The notes beneath the pieces are model-generated. The model worked only from the letters and a program-made list of their open reading frames with translations, ran no database searches and was not told where the DNA came from. The position numbers and the translations under genes are program-made. Source: Alphaproteobacteria bacterium (lineage in GTDB: Bacteria > Pseudomonadota > Alphaproteobacteria > Paracaedibacterales > CAIULA01). Taken from it: a stretch of DNA of 40,842 nucleotides. This document shows positions 35,646-40,842 of this stretch, piece by piece (the first letter of the stretch is position 1; every line of letters starts with the position of its first letter). Location: the NCBI GenBank assembly GCA_026400645.1, contig JAPLOP010000023.1, positions 66,867 through 107,708 on the forward strand. Direction: 5' to 3'.

Positions 35646-36074
35646 CTACCGGCCTTTTTTAGACTTGGATTTCTTTGGGGAAACTGGGGCAATCTCTTGT
35701 TTTGGCAGAATAAGCGGTTGCACCACTGGCGCATTAGGCAACGCCCCAAAAGTATCAATCAACCATTGCATTGATCGGGCAGCCCTATGACAGTCCTCGT
35801 TCAAACTCAGGATTTCTTCAGGTTTCGGGGATTTTTTAATTTTGGACAGCGTATCCCGGATTTTTTCTATGCCCTTTGTGCAAACACTTTTTAAATCATC
35901 GCCCTTAATTGTGCTTTGCTGTTTTTCGATATCCTGCAGACATCTTTCACATCGGTTTTCAGCCTCTGGCTTGCTCAGCCCATGCGCGGGATTTGCATCA
36001 AAAATTAGGACAGAAAGAACGCTTATGCCTGCGTTGATGAATGATTTCAAAGACTGATAAACACCCCTAAGCAT
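35646..36074 (-). CDS. small exported cysteine-containing protein
   Basis: 142 residues from ATG 36074; the longer frame to 36098 is less likely because the signal peptide would be preceded by an odd Gly-rich tail. Residues 1-32 are a signal sequence (VYQSLK, then a hydrophobic [13 protein letters not shown] run, then ANPAHG). The mature part has four cysteines at 42, 45, 65 and 95, including CERC, and a Lys/Ser-rich C-terminus. No family is recognised. Possible disulfides suggest a periplasmic or secreted protein. It overlaps the end of mnmA by 8 nt, so it is co-translated. The divergent-looking gap 35539-35645 separates it from dsbA. Confidence 0.72.
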   Translation of the reverse strand: MLRGVYQSLKSFINAGISVLSVLIFDANPAHGLSKPEAENRCERCLQDIEKQQSTIKGDDLKSVCTKGIEKIRDTLSKIKKSPKPEEILSLNEDCHRAARSMQWLIDTFGALPNAPVVQPLILPKQEIAPVSPKKSKSKKGR

Positions 36075-37191
36075 GGTTTGTAATCCACCCGCCCCCAAGA
36101 ATACGATCGCCCAGGGGTCCGTTTTCTATGAACACACAGGCCTGACCAAACGCAACGCCATATTCCGGATCCTTAAAAGTAACCCTGGCTGACGTCGGGC
36201 CGGCATACTGAACAGTTGCAGAAATCGGTTGATGGGTTGATCGAATTTTGACCTGGCAAGAATATCCACCCTTAAACATCTGTGGATCCACAAGCCAATT
36301 CACATCTTTCAGGGTGATCGTAGTGATGGCCAACGATTCATAGGGCCCCACCACAACGCGGCGTTCTGCTGGGTCCAGTCGAATCACATAAAGCGGTTCT
36401 GGCGCCGAAACCCCCAACCCCTTTCGCTGGCCAATCGTATAATGAATAATGCCCTTGTGTGTACCCAAAACCCGCCCATCAATATGGACAATGTCACCGG
36501 GATCCAACGCACCAGGCCGATACTTTGCCACAATTTCAGCATATCCACCAGCCGGGACAAAACAAATATCCTGACTGTCAGGTTTTTCGGAAATCGTCAA
36601 CCCAAGGCGCCGCGCAATATCACGCGTTACTGTTTTACTGATATCCCCCAATGGAAAACGGAGATAATCTAATTCATCCTGGGTTGTGGTAAACAAAAAA
36701 TAACTTTGATCGCGATTGGAATCAATCCCCCTGTACAGATGGGCCCCATCGGGGGACGCAACGCGACGAACATAGTGCCCCGTTACCAAAGCGTCCGCCC
36801 CCAAATCACGGGCAGTTGATAAAAGATCTTTGAATTTGACTTGCTGATTGCATCGGACACAGGGGATCGGGGTTTCCCCGCGTGAGTAACTGTCGACGAA
36901 ATCCTCAATCACGCTTTGACGAAACACCGTTTCATAATCCAACACATAATGGGGGAAATTTAAATGATCGGCAACGGAACGCGCATCGTAAATATCTTGC
37001 CCTGCACAGCATGCCTTTTTCTTGGCAGCCATCGCCCCCTGGTCATATAATTGCAGGGTTATCCCCACAACATCATAACCAGCCTCCACCATCAATCCAG
37101 CGGCAACCGACGAATCGACACCACCGGACATCGCGACCGCAACGCGGCCCCCTGGTTTTATACCGTCAAGTGCAAAATCCAATTTTAGCAA
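36067..37191 (-). CDS. mnmA: tRNA 2-thiouridylase
   Basis: 374 residues, the usual length. MnmA thiolates U34 of Glu, Gln and Lys tRNAs. The ATP-pyrophosphatase loop [11 protein letters not shown] is at 20-30. The catalytic cysteines are C114 in RCNQQVKF and C210 in [10 protein letters not shown]. The start is TTG 37191, overlapping the brnQ stop by 7 nt (an AAGG lies about 10 nt upstream), so translation is coupled. It overlaps the small exported protein gene at its other end. Confidence 0.96.
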   Translation of the reverse strand: MLKLDFALDGIKPGGRVAVAMSGGVDSSVAAGLMVEAGYDVVGITLQLYDQGAMAAKKKACCAGQDIYDARSVADHLNFPHYVLDYETVFRQSVIEDFVDSYSRGETPIPCVRCNQQVKFKDLLSTARDLGADALVTGHYVRRVASPDGAHLYRGIDSNRDQSYFLFTTTQDELDYLRFPLGDISKTVTRDIARRLGLTISEKPDSQDICFVPAGGYAEIVAKYRPGALDPGDIVHIDGRVLGTHKGIIHYTIGQRKGLGVSAPEPLYVIRLDPAERRVVVGPYESLAITTITLKDVNWLVDPQMFKGGYSCQVKIRSTHQPISATVQYAGPTSARVTFKDPEYGVAFGQACVFIENGPLGDRILGGGWITNHA

Positions 37192-38321
37192 TTAACCAAC
37201 CTTGGCATTCTTAATTTTCGAATGATTTGCATAATGGCATAAACGACCAAAAGTGGATAAATCCACGAAAGAATAGCCCCCAACCAAGAACAAATCGTCT
37301 GGAACCCCAAAAGCGACATTCCAAACGTTGTAACCAACGTCAGTACAATCGATTGTGGACGACTAAGCCGATTCGATGATATGTCATCCGTCAGAAAATC
37401 AGCAAACAATGTTGCAACGACGGTTGCTGTTGCCAAACAAGAAACGGCCAATACCATGGCAATAACAGGCGTCGCATAATGCCCAAGGGCATGTTTTGCA
37501 ATTTCTGCAAGCATCGATTCAGGTGGCACACCATGAAGGTATGGCGCATACTTTGCCCCCAACATTACAAATCCAACGTAAACCACGCTTAGCAACAAAG
37601 CCCCAATCAAGCTTGCCGCAATAGCCATTTTAAAAAGCTGCTGACTGTTGATCAGGAAACCATTTTGTTCTGCCTGATAACGCATCCGCAGATAGTCACA
37701 AATCGTACAGGCAAAAAAGAAGGCCGCCATCAGATCCATGGTTTGATATCCATAAGAAAACCCCATCAAAAATGCATTTTCAGTGGAGGATTCCAGCGGG
37801 ATAGGAAGATCATTAAACCACAAACCAATCACGATCAGCAAAATAATGCTGCCAAGCTTAAATGGCGTTAACACCAATCCGATAATGCTGACGATTTTGT
37901 TTTTTTTCCAAATCAGCGCGCCAATTAATACGCAAAAGAAAAGACTAAACGCAACATAGGACAAAGACGGCGCCACAACCTGAATACCACCGAACGCAAC
38001 CGTAATGCATCGTGGAATAATGCCAAATGGCCCCATGAGTGATAGCATCAAAAGAATCAGCGAAAATGAAACGATCTTTCCAAGACTAGAGAAATAAGCC
38101 TTTCGATCCCCCTCAAACTGGATCATACCCAGTAATCCCAAAAACGGCACAAAGACGGCCGTGATGATCAAGCCAACAATGGCATACGAATAATGGCCCA
38201 AAGTTTTGCTGCCAATAATCAAGGGGAACACCAGATTCCCGGAACCAAAGAACATCGAAAACATGGCGAAACCCGCCGTTAAAACCATTTTAGCTGAAAA
38301 ATTCTTACTGTGCTGCTGCAT
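37185..38321 (-). CDS. brnQ: branched-chain amino acid transporter, BrnQ (LIVCS) family
   Basis: 378 residues with about eleven hydrophobic spans. The N-terminal [20 protein letters not shown] and [16 protein letters not shown] near 190 are typical of BrnQ, a Na+- or H+-coupled importer of leucine, isoleucine and valine. It is about 50-60 residues shorter than E. coli BrnQ (439), mostly in loops and at the end, but no stop or frameshift interrupts it. It starts at ATG 38321 behind AAGAGAG, 37 nt after the ettA stop. The supply of branched-chain amino acids by import suits a host-dependent organism. Confidence 0.88.
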   Translation of the reverse strand: MQQHSKNFSAKMVLTAGFAMFSMFFGSGNLVFPLIIGSKTLGHYSYAIVGLIITAVFVPFLGLLGMIQFEGDRKAYFSSLGKIVSFSLILLMLSLMGPFGIIPRCITVAFGGIQVVAPSLSYVAFSLFFCVLIGALIWKKNKIVSIIGLVLTPFKLGSIILLIVIGLWFNDLPIPLESSTENAFLMGFSYGYQTMDLMAAFFFACTICDYLRMRYQAEQNGFLINSQQLFKMAIAASLIGALLLSVVYVGFVMLGAKYAPYLHGVPPESMLAEIAKHALGHYATPVIAMVLAVSCLATATVVATLFADFLTDDISSNRLSRPQSIVLTLVTTFGMSLLGFQTICSWLGAILSWIYPLLVVYAIMQIIRKLRMPRLVNC

Positions 38322-38358
38322 TGTGCTCTCTTACTTTTTACTTTTCTTGCTTGATTCC

Positions 38359-40039
38359 CTAGCGTGCCAAGGGTTTGTATTTAATGCGATGAGGCTGATC
38401 CGCTGCCATTCCCAGGCGTCGCTTTCGGTCGGCTTCGTATGACTGATAGTTTCCTTCGAACCACACGACTTGACTGTCCCCTTCGAATGCCAGCATGTGC
38501 GTTGCAATACGATCCAGGAACCAGCGATCATGGCTAATGACAATGGCGCATCCGGCAAAATTCAGTAACCCTTCCTCTAATGAACGCAGGGTTTCCACAT
38601 CCAGATCATTGGTTGGTTCATCAAGCAGCAAAACATTTGCACCAGATTTCAACATCTTAGCAAGGTGGACGCGGTTGCGTTCCCCCCCCCGATAATTGTC
38701 CAACTTTCTTTTGTTGGTCTGCCCCTTTGAAATTAAACAGTCCACAATAAGCACGACTAGGCATTGTCCGTTTCCCAAGGGCAACTTCGTCCAAACCGCC
38801 GGATATTTCTTCCCACACGCTTTTGCCAGGATTCAACGTATCACGTGATTGGTCAACGTACCCCATTTCAACGGTTTCACCAATCTTCAAGGATCCCTGA
38901 TCAGGTTGATCGTTCCCCGTCAGCATCCGAAACAGCGTTGTTTTACCGGCGCCGTTTGGACCAATCACACCAACAATTCCGCCACGCGGCAAATTGAAGC
39001 TGAGGTTATCAACCAACAAACAATCCGAAAATCCCTTTGAGAGGTTGGTGGCCTCGATCACGACATCACCCAAACGCGGACCCGGCGGGATATGAATCGC
39101 CCCCTCCCCTTGTCCATGATCGTACGATTCGTTCAACAATTCTTCGTATGACTGAATACGCGCCTTGCTTTTGCTTTGCCGCCCCTTTGGGGATTGCCTA
39201 ATCCATTCCAATTCAGTCGCTAATTGTTTTTGCCGGGCTGATTCTTGTTTTTGTTCTGTGCCCAGACGTTTTTGTTTTTGTTCCAGCCAGTATGAATAAT
39301 TCCCTTCGTAAGGAATACCCTGACCCCGATCCAATTCCAAAATCCAACCAGCAACATTATCCAAAAAGTATCGATCATGGGTAATCAGAACGACTGTGCC
39401 CGTATAATCTGTTAGGTACCGTTCTAACCATGCAACCGATTCAGCATCCAAATGGTTTGTCGGTTCGTCCAAAAGCAACATATCCGGTTTCTGGAGCAAT
39501 AAACGACACAACGCCACACGGCGTTTTTCACCACCGGATAAACTGTCAACGCTTGCGTCGCCAGCCGGACACCGCAACGCATCCATGGCAATTTCAACTT
39601 TGCGATCCATATCCCATGCATCAAGGTGATCAATTTTTTCCTGAAGATCGGCCTGCTCCGCCAACAGCGCATCCATTTCGGAATCGCTCATCGGTTCGGC
39701 AAACTGCATATTGACCGCCTCAAACCGATCAAGCAGCGATTTGATTTCCGACAGACCCGATATCACATTTCCAGCAACATCCAAATTGGGATCAAGAACA
39801 GGCTCCTGGGGAAGATAGCCAATTTTAATACCATCAGCAGACCAGGCTTCGCCATTAAATTCTTTGTCGATTCCCGCCATGATGCGAAGCAATGTCGTTT
39901 TACCGGACCCGTTTGGACCAATAATCCCGATTTTCGCCCCAGGATAGAACGAAAGCCAAAGATCCTTCATGACTTCCCGCCCGCCCGGATAAATCTTTGA
40001 AAGCCCCTTCATTACATAAATATACTGATATGCTGCCAT
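38359..40039 (-). pseudogene. ettA: energy-dependent translational throttle protein, frameshifted in a nine-G run
   Basis: An ABC-F ATPase of the EttA type that gates the ribosomal E site. The reading frame from ATG 40039 holds ABC domain 1 with GPNGSGKTT (41-49), SGGEKRR and [11 protein letters not shown], the linker between domains, and domain 2 Walker [10 protein letters not shown]. At 38682-38690 the minus strand has nine G. The frame then reads [12 protein letters not shown] and stops at 38657. Removing one G restores [26 protein letters not shown] and the normal end KYKPLAR at 38359, for a total of 559 residues against 555 in E. coli. The lesion is exactly in the signature motif of domain 2. 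It could be real, phase-variable, corrected by slippage, or a sequencing error. Confidence 0.9.
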
Positions 40040-40174
40040 TATCTTTTTTCCTTATTTTTTGAACACCTGAGTATACACATAATTCACAGATCCTTGGAAT
40101 TGAAATCTGAATTCACACGGCATTAACGGAATTTTAATGATTATGCAACAGACTTGTAGGTAGATCATCCAATA

Positions 40175-40312
40175 CCATTTTCATGAACTATTGATCACTA
40201 TTCCTGGATGGCCACACTTCACTTCGTTCGTTCGCCATGACGTCATGGCGAGGAGGATGAAATCCGACGTGGCCATCCAGGATCCGAACGATTGATCGAT
40301 AATTTATGAAAA
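40175..40312. repeat. family-1 dimeric palindromic repeat, copy E
   Basis: The most regular copy. The outer ends CCATTTTCATGAACTATTGA and TTTATGAAAA are inverted. The cores CCTGGATGGCCAC (40203-40215) and GTGGCCATCCAGG (40269-40281) are exact partners. The centre CGCCATGACGTCATGGCG (40233-40250) is a perfect 18-bp palindrome. It fills most of the 312-nt gap between ettA and the DUF6629 gene. The remainder (40040-40174) is AT-rich with no feature I can name. Confidence 0.85.
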
Positions 40313-40351
40313 CAACATAACAACCCAACGGCACACAAAGGATTCACAAAA

Positions 40352-40744
40352 ATGTGTTTTTCCGCAACAGCCAGTTTTTCAGCCGCCGCCCTTTTGATTC
40401 CAACAGGGGCATATTGCCTTTATCAAAGTAGTCAAAAAAATAAAAACTATAGTTTGTTGGCTGCGATTCCGTTTTTGTTTGGCGTGCAACAATTTTCCGA
40501 AGGATTAGTATGGAAAGGGGTTGAAATAGGGTCCCAATCCCTCACCATGAATTCGGCCTATGTCTTTTTGTTTTTTGCCTTTTTCTTGTGGCCATTTTGG
40601 ATTGCTTTGAGTGTGTATCCTATTACCCCCCCCCTCTACAATAATAGAAAATTGATTCTTAAGGTATTTATTGGCATTGGAATTGCGTTAGGGTTGTATA
40701 GATATATACCCCTTCCAGATCATTTTCCAGGGATGATGATCTGA
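40352..40744 (+). CDS. DUF6629-like membrane protein, probably truncated by frameshift
   Basis: 130 residues with four hydrophobic spans. MCFSATASFSAAALLIPTGA, then AAIPFLFGVQQFSEGLVWKG, is the N-terminal hallmark of the DUF6629 family, whose members are about 210-230 residues. Here the frame stops after DHFPGMMI. Shifting one base near 40735 continues the protein as DLKIVSNSINQHVDYTWYRI before a further stop, so the gene looks decayed or mis-sequenced. The family is of unknown function. The window ends 98 nt later, so the rest cannot be judged. Confidence 0.65.
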   Translation: MCFSATASFSAAALLIPTGAYCLYQSSQKNKNYSLLAAIPFLFGVQQFSEGLVWKGVEIGSQSLTMNSAYVFLFFAFFLWPFWIALSVYPITPPLYNNRKLILKVFIGIGIALGLYRYIPLPDHFPGMMI

Positions 40745-40842
40745 AAATTGTCAGTAATTCGATCAACCAACATGTCGACTATACTTGGTATCGTATTTGA
40801 CATAAAATTAAAAATAGCTTCTGAGAATTTTTTAAACGTTTC

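Noticed and set aside
10782-40312. CRISPR array made of the dispersed repeats
   Set aside because: Copies are thousands of bases apart, palindromic and of unequal length, with no regular spacers and no cas genes.

Overview
The window looks like a chromosomal segment of a moderately AT-rich alphaproteobacterium, plausibly a host-associated lineage of the Holosporales type. That placement is inferred. It rests on a CtrA-type cell-cycle regulator, the alphaproteobacterial lipoprotein DUF3576, an LptM-lysA pair, tRNA-dependent amidotransferase genes (gatA, gatB), a C-minus ribosomal protein L33, and dispersed palindromic repeats of a kind common in such genomes. There is no phage, transposase gene or CRISPR array.

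Layout. Positions 1-2000 are the end of a sugar-nucleotide cluster: a partial upstream gene, then gmd and an rmd-like reductase, which together would make GDP-D-rhamnose. From 2.1 to 6.4 kb lie an aspartate aminotransferase, a large TPR lipoprotein and rsmD. rpmG and tRNA-Gly(GCC) follow on the minus strand. From 6.9 to 10.7 kb are a flavin oxidoreductase and two transporters (EamA; MFS of the metabolite:H+ symporter type). From 11 to 12.8 kb are two exported orphans, one carrying a GNAT domain. Then come gatA (-), an AAA/DUF4143 ATPase (+), the fermentative bifunctional enzyme adhE (-), an NhaD/CitMHS-like antiporter (+), gatB (+) and a general porin (+).

The stretch from 23.9 to 28.4 kb is a dense plus-strand run: DUF3576 lipoprotein, lipB, HU, tRNA-Val(UAC), a tiny LptM-like lipoprotein starting 2 nt after the tRNA CCA, lysA, a class-I amidotransferase-like hydrolase and rluB. 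Most neighbours overlap or nearly touch. From 28.7 kb to 40 kb everything is on the minus strand: Fe-superoxide dismutase, ctrA, a dsbA-like/hlyD/RND-pump operon, and an ettA-brnQ-mnmA-small secreted protein operon. ettA carries a frameshift in a run of nine G. A probably broken DUF6629 gene closes the window.

Most notable non-coding content: (i) five intergenic copies of a dimeric palindrome (family 1) whose stem bases change together; (ii) two copies of a second palindrome (family 2), each next to a family-1 copy; (iii) an isolated 130-bp imperfect palindrome between the antiporter gene and gatB. No clearly new multi-gene defence or biosynthetic system is visible. The best leads are the repeat families, the ettA homopolymer, the tRNA/lptM junction and the DsbA-linked RND operon.
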